Positions 48,718 to 57,726 of a stretch of 64,000 nt of DNA are shown one piece after another. The DNA is from Calditrichota bacterium (GTDB taxonomy: Bacteria; Electryoneota; RPQS01), in NCBI GenBank assembly GCA_020637445.1, contig JACJVZ010000003.1, positions 124,001-188,000 of the forward strand. Direction: 5' to 3'. The position numbers and the translations under genes were made by a program. Each line of letters starts with the position of its first letter. Position 1 is the stretch's first letter. The notes under the pieces were generated by a model. The model had not been told where the DNA came from. It searched no databases and saw nothing but the letters and a program-made list of their open reading frames with translations.

Positions 48718-51294
48718 ATGTTGGAAACTGTGTCCATAGACAAGCCTGCCGAACGGGTCCGGCCGATCGTGGTCTTCGCCAGAATGGCGGCAGGCCTCGC
48801 GGGGCTGTTCCTGCTTCTGGTATTAGGTGCCACCTTACTTCGTGAGTATTCGGGTTTCCATACATTTTTGAAGTCGGGAGTCGTTCAATCCGAATTCAAC
48901 ACGGAGACCACGGACGCAGGAGACACGGTACGGGTATTTACGAGTGTTGATCCTCGGGATTTTCCGTCAGGCCTTTATCCCGTGAAGGGTGATACGCTGA
49001 CGCACGTGGGCGGAATTCCTCTGACGCAGACTTTTTGGCGGGAAGTGTTTGCCAGGCCGCTGCCTCCTGACACGACGATACCGATTACGGTAAACGGTGA
49101 ACAAGGTGTACACGAGTACACTCTTCAAGCGCAGCCGGAACAGTCACGCAATGTAGCGCTGCTCGTTTTCATCGACGTTTTGAGATTTCTGATTGCATTC
49201 GGTTTTATCGGAGTCGGCTTGTGGGCGTTCTTTGCTCAACCGAACTCGATGCCGGTGCGCGTGTTCGCGTGGTTCTGTTTTGGGATGACGACGACGATGA
49301 TCTCGGGCGTGAACATCATGAACACGTTCTACGTGACCATAAAGATCCCGGGTTTGGAGCAGGTTCGGCAAGGACTAGGAATGCTCGCGCTTGGGACTTT
49401 GGTTTTCTGGCTGCATTTGCAGTTAGTCTTCCCTACGGTTCTCGATTTCGTGAAGCGCAATGCCAAGTGGATTTATCCGGTGATCTATTTTCCGTGGCTT
49501 GTATCGATAGTGATTGCAGTGTTGTCGCTTCTCAACTGGATCACACCTGATCTTGCCAATACGGTCGCGAACTTCAGTGTCATTCCGATTTTCATTGGCG
49601 GTGCGTTGGGGTTTGTAATCCTCGGGAGAAGGTTTGGCCGTTCGAAAGACCGCGTGGAAAAACGGCAGCTTAGGCTCGTGCTATGGGGCACGGCGCTCGG
49701 TCTGGGATCGTTTTTGATCTTGCTGATATTGCTCAACGTGTTCCGCGAGTGGTTCGTGGGGAGTCAGATGCGTACGTACGGAGCGATTACGCTCGGATTT
49801 ACGATGCTGCTTTTGACTCCGATCTCCTACGCGTACGCGTTCGGCCGCTACAGGCTGCTGGAAGTACAGGGCAAACTCAAACGCGGGACACGTTATTTGC
49901 TGACGAGCTCGGTGGCGTTTTTGGTTCTTTTCGGCGGAGCGTATTTGTTCGTACGCAATCTGTTGACGGGAAACTCAGCTATTGGCGCACTGTTGTTGGT
50001 GTTGTTCGCGTTCGGAATCGGAAGAATATCGAGCAGAATGAACAAGTTCCTCGAAGGCCGGTTTTATCCTGAACGCCAGCAGCTCCGCACAAGGCTCCAG
50101 TCAGCTCTTGAGTCGTCGACGTCGCTTGGGGATTGCCGTCAATTTTGGAGCCAGATTTCAGAACATTTACGGCAGAGTTTGAACGTGGCAACGGTGTATC
50201 CGGTGCTTGCCGGAGAGAACGGCGGGACGTTTGCACTGCGCGACCACGAATTGACTCCGTTTACTCCGACCAGTGATTTTGTTTCGCGGCTTCACCACGA
50301 GCGGCGGGCCGTGTTCGTCGACGAGTTGGTTGCCAGCGGAAAGACAAAACTTTCCGAAGACGAGTATCAGTGGCTGTCGTTGAACAACGTTGCACTGATT
50401 TTGCCGTTGATTACCCAGCAGCGAATGGCGGGATTTTTGGCCTTTGGGTATAAGACCGAAGAAGAAGACTATATTCCCGAGGAAGTCAGTGTGCTGTCGA
50501 CGATCGCACCGCAAGTGGCGATGGCGAGCGAAAATATGCGGCTGCTTGAGGAAAACGTCGAAAAGCGCCGTCTTGAAGAGCAGATGCAAATGGCACGGCG
50601 AATTCAAGAAGGATTTTTGCCGCAAGTTTTGCCCGAGACCAAGGGGCTTGAAATCGCGACACACAACCGTTTTTCGTTGGAAGTCGCGGGCGACTACTTC
50701 GACGTCATGAATTTGCCGGACGGACAATCGCTGATTGCGATCGCGGACGTGTCGGGCAAGGGGGCAGGCGCGGCGCTCCTGATGGCGAATTTACAGGCAT
50801 CGTTGCGCACGGCAATGGAAGTCGGTGTCCCTTTGACACGCGCGGTCGCGCAGGTGAACAATCTAATTTTTCGCAATACTCCGCCGGAACAGTATATCAC
50901 GTTCGTGGCCGTTTTGTTCGATCCTGTAAGCTCGATGCTGTACTTCGTAAATGCAGGGCACAATCCTCCTCTGTTGGTACGCACGGACGGCTCGATTGAG
51001 GAGTTAGAGCCGACGGGCTTGATATTGGGAGCAATTCCCAACATGGAATACGGCGAAGGAGCGGTTGAGTTCAAGCAAAACGAATTGCTGGTTTTGTATA
51101 CCGACGGCGTGAGCGAAGCCATGAACGACGACGAGGAAGAGTACGGTGAAGACCGAATCAAGGAAACGGCATTGTGCTTGCGGCACGAAAGTGTATCTCA
51201 TATCATCGACGAGATTGAGCGGGACGTCGAACGCTTCTGCGGCCGCGTACCGATGGAAGACGACTCAACGATGATCGTGGTGAAGAGACTTTAG
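48718..51294 (+). CDS. membrane RsbU/SpoIIE-type PP2C phosphatase with PDZ-like and GAF domains
   Basis: 858 aa. The ATG at 48718 follows GGAG. TM1 (AGLAGLFLLLVLGATLL) is followed by an external loop (~35-135) with a PDZ-like element (YPVKGDTLTHVGGIPL), then about seven further membrane segments to ~residue 440. A GAF domain follows (FWSQISEHLRQSLNVATVYP to VLSTIAPQVAMASENMRLL), a short coiled coil (EKRRLEEQMQMARRIQEGFL) and the SpoIIE phosphatase: LEVAGDYFDVMNLPDGQSLI, IADVSGKGAGAALLMAN, NAGHNPPLLV, GLILGAIPN, LVLYTDGVSEAMN, MEDDSTMIVVKRL. Such enzymes dephosphorylate anti-anti-sigma factors. No partner gene is adjacent. Confidence 0.9.
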   Translation: MLETVSIDKPAERVRPIVVFARMAAGLAGLFLLLVLGATLLREYSGFHTFLKSGVVQSEFNTETTDAGDTVRVFTSVDPRDFPSGLYPVKGDTLTHVGGIPLTQTFWREVFARPLPPDTTIPITVNGEQGVHEYTLQAQPEQSRNVALLVFIDVLRFLIAFGFIGVGLWAFFAQPNSMPVRVFAWFCFGMTTTMISGVNIMNTFYVTIKIPGLEQVRQGLGMLALGTLVFWLHLQLVFPTVLDFVKRNAKWIYPVIYFPWLVSIVIAVLSLLNWITPDLANTVANFSVIPIFIGGALGFVILGRRFGRSKDRVEKRQLRLVLWGTALGLGSFLILLILLNVFREWFVGSQMRTYGAITLGFTMLLLTPISYAYAFGRYRLLEVQGKLKRGTRYLLTSSVAFLVLFGGAYLFVRNLLTGNSAIGALLLVLFAFGIGRISSRMNKFLEGRFYPERQQLRTRLQSALESSTSLGDCRQFWSQISEHLRQSLNVATVYPVLAGENGGTFALRDHELTPFTPTSDFVSRLHHERRAVFVDELVASGKTKLSEDEYQWLSLNNVALILPLITQQRMAGFLAFGYKTEEEDYIPEEVSVLSTIAPQVAMASENMRLLEENVEKRRLEEQMQMARRIQEGFLPQVLPETKGLEIATHNRFSLEVAGDYFDVMNLPDGQSLIAIADVSGKGAGAALLMANLQASLRTAMEVGVPLTRAVAQVNNLIFRNTPPEQYITFVAVLFDPVSSMLYFVNAGHNPPLLVRTDGSIEELEPTGLILGAIPNMEYGEGAVEFKQNELLVLYTDGVSEAMNDDEEEYGEDRIKETALCLRHESVSHIIDEIERDVERFCGRVPMEDDSTMIVVKRL

Positions 51295-51312
51295 AGACTA
51301 CCTTAGCGAAAC

Positions 51313-51349
51313 CAAAGAGGGCAGCCATAACGGCTGCCCTCTTTTTTGT
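51313..51349 (+). terminator. rho-independent terminator
   Basis: AAAGAGGGCAGCC and GGCTGCCCTCTTT followed by TTT on the + strand, between the phosphatase gene and the convergent sorting-domain gene. Confidence 0.85.
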
Positions 51350-51362
51350 GTTTGCAGAAACA

Positions 51363-51878
51363 CTACTTCAGCAAGACAATTTTCTTGACTTGTCTATAAT
51401 CTTCGGCTTGAAAGACCGCGAAGTAAACTCCGCTGGCCAAAGCCGGGGGCGCGACGAACTGCACGGTATAGTTTCCGGCCGCGAATTCCCGGTCGAAGAC
51501 TCGTCCCGCTTCGCGACCCAATTCATCGTACACGACGAGAGTCGCCCGCGAAAGTTTAGGCAACGCGAACTCAAAGGTCGTCGACGGATTGAAGGGATTG
51601 GGAAAGTTTTGCGAGAACGAAAAATCACTGGGAATCGCACCGTCGGCAGCATCAGCGTCCAGTGACACGTAAATTTCCTCGAAGATCGACGCAATGCCGC
51701 CGCGAGTTCCGAATTCGCCGCCTGCCGCATCATTAACGACGGGTTGTCCGACGAGAGCCGTGGTCGCGTGAGTCGGGGAACTTGCTTTGCCGGCGACGGA
51801 GCCGCTTGCACCGGAGAGCTGCCGGTATTGCGCGCCCACTTGCGACGCAATCAGCAAGAATAGGAGGATGTATTTCAT
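51363..51878 (-). CDS. short secreted protein with T9SS-type C-terminal domain
   Basis: 171 aa. The signal peptide is MKYILLFLLIASQVGA. The short mature part (GASGSVAGKASSPTHATTAL, VGQPVVNDAAGGEFGTRGGI) has low complexity and is followed by the sorting domain: SQNFPNPFNPSTTFEFALP, VVYDELGREAGRVFD, PALASGVYFAVFQAEDY, KKIVLLK. It lies 9 bp after the 1204-aa surface protein gene, so the two are probably co-transcribed. It may serve as a surface anchor or partner for that large protein, which itself lacks a sorting domain. Confidence 0.83.
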   Translation of the reverse strand: MKYILLFLLIASQVGAQYRQLSGASGSVAGKASSPTHATTALVGQPVVNDAAGGEFGTRGGIASIFEEIYVSLDADAADGAIPSDFSFSQNFPNPFNPSTTFEFALPKLSRATLVVYDELGREAGRVFDREFAAGNYTVQFVAPPALASGVYFAVFQAEDYRQVKKIVLLK

Positions 51879-51887
51879 GGCTTTCTC

Positions 51888-54800
51888 CTATTGCAATGTG
51901 ACCATGACTTTGATTTCACCGGTGCCGTTGTCGAGCGACTCGAGAGCTTTGCCGACGATGGTGCCGATTTTGGGATCAGCGGCCAGCATGGCATGTCCCG
52001 GAGTTGCGGACGTCGTCAGCAAATCACCTCGATGAATGGCGCCGTATTTGGCGTCGGCCTTGATCTTGACCTCGAGTCTCGAACCGTCGTCCTTGAATGA
52101 CGCCGCGGCACCAAGAATAGTCGCGAGCACGTAGCCGTTTTCGTCGACTTCTGTTTCTGGGCTCACAACACCGACGACGGAGGTTTGGTAGGCATCGGTG
52201 CAAGGAATATACTTGTCGCTATTCGGATCGGCGATCAAGACGGTGCCGACGTCATAACGGTGCCGGGAGTCGGTCAAGAACAGCTCTGATATGATTGGGT
52301 CAACATTTCCGGTAACATTCAGCTTGCCGTTAACCGTCATGTTGCCGCTGGTTACAATTCCTTGTTGTATTGTTCCTCCGGTCAAGTAATTGAAATTGGA
52401 GGGTTCGCCGAAGAACACTGGCATTCTGAACTGCCAATATCCGTCCGCCGTGGTCTGCATATTTGCGATGCCGTTGATATACTGAGTCATCGTTCCGTTA
52501 TTCAGGAATGACCAGCCGGAAGTTACGACAGCGTTGATCAGCAACAGGGTCCGAATGAAAGTTGGCGACAGATCAGACGCGTGTTGAGTGTTTCCGCTCA
52601 AAATACTGGCATAAAGCAGCGAAGACGCAAAGACCGTGGAAGCGGAAATAGTACCACCTGGAACATAGAGATTACCCACACCTTCATTCTTGTACAAATG
52701 AGCGAGCACATCGCCTCCCGCGGAATCTCTAACCTCAAAAGATTTTGCGTGAATCTCGCCCGTCGTGTCTAGACCGGCGACGACGACGCCGTTTTGTTCC
52801 GCGCTCCATGTTCCCTTTGGATCAAGATGAAATTCCGAATTGTTATCCTCGTTGCCGGTGACAACTCCCAGAGGTCCGATTTCCGTATAGTTCGTTGTAA
52901 TTTCATCATCAACGAAAACACCGCCGCCGTTCACTCTTGTCGTCGCACCAAGCAGATCGAACTCAATTTCGTTTCCAATATCGCCGCCGATCGGCACGCC
53001 GCCGATAGTGATTTGCGCGCCGTCGGGAAGTTCTAAGTCGCCGTTGTTCGCAAGATGCGCCTTAAGTTCACCGGAAAGGGAGTCTCTCACCTCGAAGGAC
53101 TTCGCGTGAATTTCGCCGTCATCTGTGACACCCGCGACGAAGACTCCGTTTTGTTCGGACTCCCATGTGCCGTCGGGGTTTATGATGATTCCATTCAAGC
53201 TGTCCGTTCCAGTTGAAAGTCCGTTCGCATCGAGTGCTGCGTAGGAGTTGGAATCTGTCCGAATAACTTGATCGCCTTCTCCGCTAATAGGGATCCCCCC
53301 TATGGTTATTTCCGCGCCGTCGGGCAGTGAGAGATTTCCGGCATGATCGAGATGGGCGATCGTATCTCCGGCATTGCCGACGGTGTAGAACGATTGACCG
53401 TAGACTTCGCCGTTGATGTCGATACCAGCGACTTTGGTGGTGTCGTGCCACGTATCAAGGCAACCGTCACTTCGAATTACAACTTTGCTGTCGCCATTAC
53501 GTTTGCCCATTAAGAAGGTGTCGGGTCGAGCGGTCAAAGTGTCAAAGCCATCCCAGATGAAAACACCGCCTTGATTAACTTTGGTCGTGTCGAAAAGGTC
53601 CCACATTTCCAAGCCGTTGCTATGCAAGATAGTGCTGTCATTGCCGGACCCTCTGCGAATCGTGTCGCCTTCACCGCCGGCAATGGGGACTCCGCCGACA
53701 GTGACTTGTGCTCCGCTGGGAAGCGCGAGGTTTCCGTCATTGTCGAGATGCGCTTTCAAGGCTCCTGAGACGGAATCACGCACTTGGAAAGACTTGGCAA
53801 TGATTTCGCCGGTGCTGTCGAGAGCGGCGATCTTTACCCCGCCTCGGTAAGCATCCCATGTACCATTGTTGTTGATATCCACGCCGTTCAACGCGGTGTC
53901 GCCGGTTGAAAGACCTAACTGATCAATCGCAGCACCGTGTGTTTCATTGCTGTCGGTGACTGTGACACCTCCCCTGTCAATAGTTGTCCACGAATCGGTA
54001 TCTTGATTGTAAGCGGAGATGTGGTTCTTGCTGATGCGAATACGATGGCCATTCTCGCCGACGTAGATTTCACCGTCATTCGCAAGATGGATCTTCACGG
54101 GACCGCCGGCTGAGTCACGAACTTCGAAGGATTTGGCGAAGATCTCGCCGTTGTCCTGCAGACCGGCAACTGCGACACTATCCTGAATCGCGTTCCACGT
54201 ACCGTTGGGATTGATGCGCATGGTATCGCCGCCCGCTCCGTAGAGTTCCAGCTTGCCATCGCTGGTCAGATGGCCGACAGCGTTTTCAAGTGTCCCGTCG
54301 GGAGTGACGACAAACGACCGCGCATAAACTTCGGAGTCAAACGTCGAGTCCTGCTCTCCACCCTGCAAACACTCGGGGTCGATACTTATGGTCCAGTTGC
54401 ATCCTTCGAGTCCGCGCTCGACCGTGACGCATTCGCCGCCGATGAGCTGCAGCAGACTGGAGAGTTCGTAGGTACAGGTCGCGGAGTCGTAGTCCACGCT
54501 GATGCAATCATCGCCTTCGATATCCATATCAAGGTAGACATCATAAGAGCACGTCAATGGATCGTAGTTGACATTGATACAGTTGCTGCCGAAGATATCC
54601 ATGATATTGTCAATCGTGTTCCCGTTAATTTCGATGCAGCGTCCTTCTTGATACGTGGCAGCGACCGCACTGAACGTAATCGTATTCGCGGAATCGTCGG
54701 GCACGATTGTTATGTTCTGTCCGGCAATGAGATCGATGTTGCCGCCGTCGTTGAAGACGCTGTCGAGACTGGACACGATATCCGGCGCAATGTCCGCCGT

Positions 54801-55502
54801 AGTTAAGGTGTTGTCCAGAACTTTGGCGGACGTGACGGCGTTATTTTCGATTTCAGCCGTGGAAATGGACGTCCCCAGAGTGGCGGCAACCTGATCGGCG
54901 GACACGGAAATTCCGTCACCCGCGCCGACATTGATGGTCAGGCGCTCGTCCAGCGAATTGCGTCCGCGGCGCTCACCGTCCTGCAATGCCACGGAACCGG
55001 TCAAACCTTGTCCCGCAAGAATTGAATCGAGCGTGAACGGCAGCACGGTTTCGGGAAAATGTCCGGTATTATCCAGTGGAATAAGATGCCCGGGCTGCGG
55101 AGTTGCGCAGGCCGGGATATGATTTACGGAATCAGAGTTTTCCGCATGTCGGGATTCGATGGCACGGAAATCCGCCATAATCGGAAGACGCGGCGTCAGA
55201 ACTGTGCCCTCGACCGTGATTTGCAGCCAGTTCGTCGCACCAATGGAGTCCGGCAACGGAGTGGTGCTGCCGAGGATTACAGAATAGACACCGTTATCGA
55301 CCTCTACGTCAGCATGAGCCTCAGTCCAACGCGCCGTTCCACCGGTTTCGCTGGAAAAGATCGAAAATGAGAAGTCGTACATTCCGGAGAGCAGTGTGTC
55401 TCCCCCGGAATTGGTCAGTATTCCCTGATAGCTGACCTGATTTGCTTTTGCCCCTGCCACAATCACGAAGCAGAGGAAGAAAGCCGCCAATGTTCTTTGC
55501 AT
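51888..55502 (-). CDS. large modular surface/fibre-like protein with about six repeats
   Basis: 1204 aa. The ATG at 55502 follows GGGGAG; the signal peptide is MQRTLAAFFLCFVIVAGAKA. Residues ~20-120 are a beta-sandwich start found in similar proteins (QVSYQGILTNSGGDTLLSGM, YDFSFSIFSSETGGTARW). The middle has about six modules of ~90-110 residues built around GEIHAKSFEVRDSxxGxLKAH and LPDGAQITIGGVPI, each with a NNGTWDAxxxGVxVAGL stretch, like tail-fibre or pectate-lyase-like stalks. The C-terminus (DVGTVLIADPNSDKYIPCTD, SVVGVVSPETEVDENGYVL, IHRGDLLTTSATPGHAMLA, TIVGKALESLDNGTGEIKVM) is the conserved end of this family. Probably an extended surface stalk. Confidence 0.8.
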   Translation of the reverse strand: MQRTLAAFFLCFVIVAGAKANQVSYQGILTNSGGDTLLSGMYDFSFSIFSSETGGTARWTEAHADVEVDNGVYSVILGSTTPLPDSIGATNWLQITVEGTVLTPRLPIMADFRAIESRHAENSDSVNHIPACATPQPGHLIPLDNTGHFPETVLPFTLDSILAGQGLTGSVALQDGERRGRNSLDERLTINVGAGDGISVSADQVAATLGTSISTAEIENNAVTSAKVLDNTLTTADIAPDIVSSLDSVFNDGGNIDLIAGQNITIVPDDSANTITFSAVAATYQEGRCIEINGNTIDNIMDIFGSNCINVNYDPLTCSYDVYLDMDIEGDDCISVDYDSATCTYELSSLLQLIGGECVTVERGLEGCNWTISIDPECLQGGEQDSTFDSEVYARSFVVTPDGTLENAVGHLTSDGKLELYGAGGDTMRINPNGTWNAIQDSVAVAGLQDNGEIFAKSFEVRDSAGGPVKIHLANDGEIYVGENGHRIRISKNHISAYNQDTDSWTTIDRGGVTVTDSNETHGAAIDQLGLSTGDTALNGVDINNNGTWDAYRGGVKIAALDSTGEIIAKSFQVRDSVSGALKAHLDNDGNLALPSGAQVTVGGVPIAGGEGDTIRRGSGNDSTILHSNGLEMWDLFDTTKVNQGGVFIWDGFDTLTARPDTFLMGKRNGDSKVVIRSDGCLDTWHDTTKVAGIDINGEVYGQSFYTVGNAGDTIAHLDHAGNLSLPDGAEITIGGIPISGEGDQVIRTDSNSYAALDANGLSTGTDSLNGIIINPDGTWESEQNGVFVAGVTDDGEIHAKSFEVRDSLSGELKAHLANNGDLELPDGAQITIGGVPIGGDIGNEIEFDLLGATTRVNGGGVFVDDEITTNYTEIGPLGVVTGNEDNNSEFHLDPKGTWSAEQNGVVVAGLDTTGEIHAKSFEVRDSAGGDVLAHLYKNEGVGNLYVPGGTISASTVFASSLLYASILSGNTQHASDLSPTFIRTLLLINAVVTSGWSFLNNGTMTQYINGIANMQTTADGYWQFRMPVFFGEPSNFNYLTGGTIQQGIVTSGNMTVNGKLNVTGNVDPIISELFLTDSRHRYDVGTVLIADPNSDKYIPCTDAYQTSVVGVVSPETEVDENGYVLATILGAAASFKDDGSRLEVKIKADAKYGAIHRGDLLTTSATPGHAMLAADPKIGTIVGKALESLDNGTGEIKVMVTLQ

Positions 55503-55581
55503 GTTGTCTCCCCTTTGCAAATTGGAATCTATTTATCAATAAGTTAGTAATGATAATTTGATGAACAACGTCCTATTTTGT

Positions 55582-55610
55582 GTTATAACATTAAGATTTC
55601 AAAGAATCAA
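55582..55610 (-). promoter_or_regulatory. sigma70-like promoter of the surface-protein operon
   Basis: Minus strand: TTGATT (55610-55605), 17-bp spacer, TATAAC (55587-55582), about 80 bp before the ATG. Confidence 0.55.
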
Positions 55611-55625
55611 GAGGTTCGTGGGAAA

Positions 55626-55656
55626 AAGAAAAGCGCATCCGGATTGGATGCGCTAA
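55626..55656 (-). terminator. rho-independent terminator of the MCP gene
   Basis: AGCGCATCC and GGATGCGCT around GGATT, then TTTTCTTTTT on the minus strand. Confidence 0.8.
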
Positions 55657-55697
55657 TTAGGCGAAAGCAGTGTGCTAACTACTTTTCAACAAATCGG

Positions 55698-57626
55698 TTA
55701 GCAGCTTTGGTCTCCCGTTTTGTCACCGCGCACAAGACACAACAATGCGCGCACATCTTTAGACATGTCGTTCGCCTGTTGGTTCATTTGTGAAGAAGCG
55801 GAGGCGGACTCTTCGGCTGCGGCAGCATTTTGTTGAGTAATGCGATCGACTTGCGCGACAGCAATATTAATTTGTTCAATGCCTTGAGATTGCTCTGATG
55901 TTGCGGCGGAAATTTCTTTGGTTAGACCGGTAGCTTTTGAGACAGCGGAATTGACCTCTGAGAGAAACTCTTTGACACCGCTGACAGACCGGACTCCGGT
56001 TTCGACACGCTCCATGGTGCCTTGGATCAGGCTTGACGTATCGCGCGCGGCTTCAGCGGCGCGAATGGCAAGGCTTCTGACTTCTTCGGCGACGACAGCA
56101 AATCCTTTACCCGATTCGCCTGCTCGCGCGGCTTCAACGGCGGCATTGAGTGCCAAGAGGTTCGTTTGGAACGCGATCTCGTCAATGGTCTTGACAATTT
56201 TGGACGTTTGATCGGAAGATTGCCTGATCAGCTCCATCGCATCAACCATTTCGGACGTAGCGCCTTCGGCTTTCTGCACTGTACTCGAAGTCGTATGCAT
56301 TAGATCGGAGGCGGCTACGGAATTGGCCGCGTTTTGTTTCGTCATCGCAGACATTTCTTCGAGACTCGAGCTGATCTCTTCGACCGAGGATGCTTGTTCA
56401 TTTGCTCCGTTGGCGAGAGTATGTGAGGTGCTTTGGATTTCGTTTGAGGCAGCCGCGACGGACTTGGATGCGACGGACATGCTTTCTGCGGCGCGCGCGA
56501 TCGGCTTGCTGAACCCACGTCCTACCGTCCAAGATAGGAGTCCAATCAACAGGACAAGAACAAGGCTTGCCAGAAACATGTCCGTACGTGCGGACAGTGT
56601 ACCGGGCATAACTTCGGCTTCATCGATTCTCACGAGCACTGACCAATTCATGCCGGGATATCCCATGGCACCCTTCAGATGCGTGTAGCCGCAGATCTGT
56701 TCAACTTGTTTGCGCGCATGGGTTGCCTTCATGTAACCGGTTTCGCCTTTTACGGCCCGCCTGGCGGGCTCGACACCCTTGTCGGCGAGATTGAATTTGA
56801 GCAGAACCGAATTGAGGTCACGCTTGATCGAGTTGTCCCCGCCCTGAATGGTCGGATCGTGATCGACGATAATTTTGCCGTCTTTGTCGAGGATCGTGAT
56901 CTCGGCTTTGGTCAGGCCAGTCTTTTTGAGTCCGGCGTACGATGCAGTGACCATCTCTTCGACTAAAGAAAACATCGCACGGTTCGTCCACACTCCGATG
57001 ATCTTGCCACTGGCATCGTGCACGGGCGCACTGAATCCGAGAGTCAAGCCGTCGTCACCGGAGTATGCTTTCTTGACTATGTCGTCGACGTGAACATCTT
57101 CAATGTATGTTCCGGTGGAGTTTTTGTTTTCGGGTGCCGTGAAGGGCATGGACGTCGTGAATTGTCCGCGCAGGCAGGCCGTAAACCAATCGGCATTCCG
57201 GAAGTTCGTATCATAAATAAAATCACTACTAATTTTCGATCCGCGGAGGTCTTTGGAATTAACGGCGACGACCTTCCCGTCCAAATCGCAGAATATTGTT
57301 AAGTAATAGATGCCGTAGGTCGCGACGTATTCGTTCATCACGTCGACAATTTGGTTGTCGTTTCTCTTATACCATTCGTTTCGCTTTTCGCCGATAATTC
57401 TGTTCAGCCCAAATGCCTGGACATCGCCATAGCGTTCGAACAGATTTCTGTCGATCTTGTCCGCAAGCTGCACGGCTTCACTTTGAACGACGCGGCTGCC
57501 TTCGAAGGCCGCTTTCTTCAAGGTTATGCCGCCGATCGTGCCAAAGACGACCATCGGCAGAACTCCAAAGCACAAGCATAGTATAACGATTCGAGTAGTC
57601 AGCGAGATCCTGTTCCAAAACTTCAT
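55698..57626 (-). CDS. methyl-accepting chemotaxis protein with dCache-like sensor
   Basis: 642 aa. TM1 (LTTRIVILCLCFGVLPMVVFG) and TM2 (MFLASLVLVLLIGLLSW) flank a ~330-residue periplasmic sensor with dCache features (YGIYYLTIFCDLDGKVVAVN, DWFTACLRGQF, LTLGFSAPVHDASGKIIGVW, AEITILDKDGKIIVDHDP). The cytosolic signalling domain has the conserved tip IDEIAFQTNLLALNAAVEAA, RAGESGKGFAVVAEEVRSLA. No clear HAMP domain is visible. The C-terminus lacks a CheR/CheB pentapeptide. Start at 57626. It is the last gene of a chemotaxis cluster. Confidence 0.92.
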   Translation of the reverse strand: MKFWNRISLTTRIVILCLCFGVLPMVVFGTIGGITLKKAAFEGSRVVQSEAVQLADKIDRNLFERYGDVQAFGLNRIIGEKRNEWYKRNDNQIVDVMNEYVATYGIYYLTIFCDLDGKVVAVNSKDLRGSKISSDFIYDTNFRNADWFTACLRGQFTTSMPFTAPENKNSTGTYIEDVHVDDIVKKAYSGDDGLTLGFSAPVHDASGKIIGVWTNRAMFSLVEEMVTASYAGLKKTGLTKAEITILDKDGKIIVDHDPTIQGGDNSIKRDLNSVLLKFNLADKGVEPARRAVKGETGYMKATHARKQVEQICGYTHLKGAMGYPGMNWSVLVRIDEAEVMPGTLSARTDMFLASLVLVLLIGLLSWTVGRGFSKPIARAAESMSVASKSVAAASNEIQSTSHTLANGANEQASSVEEISSSLEEMSAMTKQNAANSVAASDLMHTTSSTVQKAEGATSEMVDAMELIRQSSDQTSKIVKTIDEIAFQTNLLALNAAVEAARAGESGKGFAVVAEEVRSLAIRAAEAARDTSSLIQGTMERVETGVRSVSGVKEFLSEVNSAVSKATGLTKEISAATSEQSQGIEQINIAVAQVDRITQQNAAAAEESASASSQMNQQANDMSKDVRALLCLVRGDKTGDQSC

Positions 57627-57675
57627 TGCTGTTCCGTCAATCTTCTTAATAGGTTTTTGTTCTCGTAATTTCCAA

Positions 57676-57711
57676 AGCAACAGGGGAACGTTTTCGCGTT
57701 CCCCTGTTGCG
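57676..57711 (-). terminator. hairpin terminator between two MCP genes
   Basis: GCAACAGGGGAACG and CGTTCCCCTGTTGC, 14-bp stem, with a short CTTT after it on the minus strand; a weak T-run. Confidence 0.6.
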
Positions 57712-57726
57712 TATTGCTTTGTTCTT

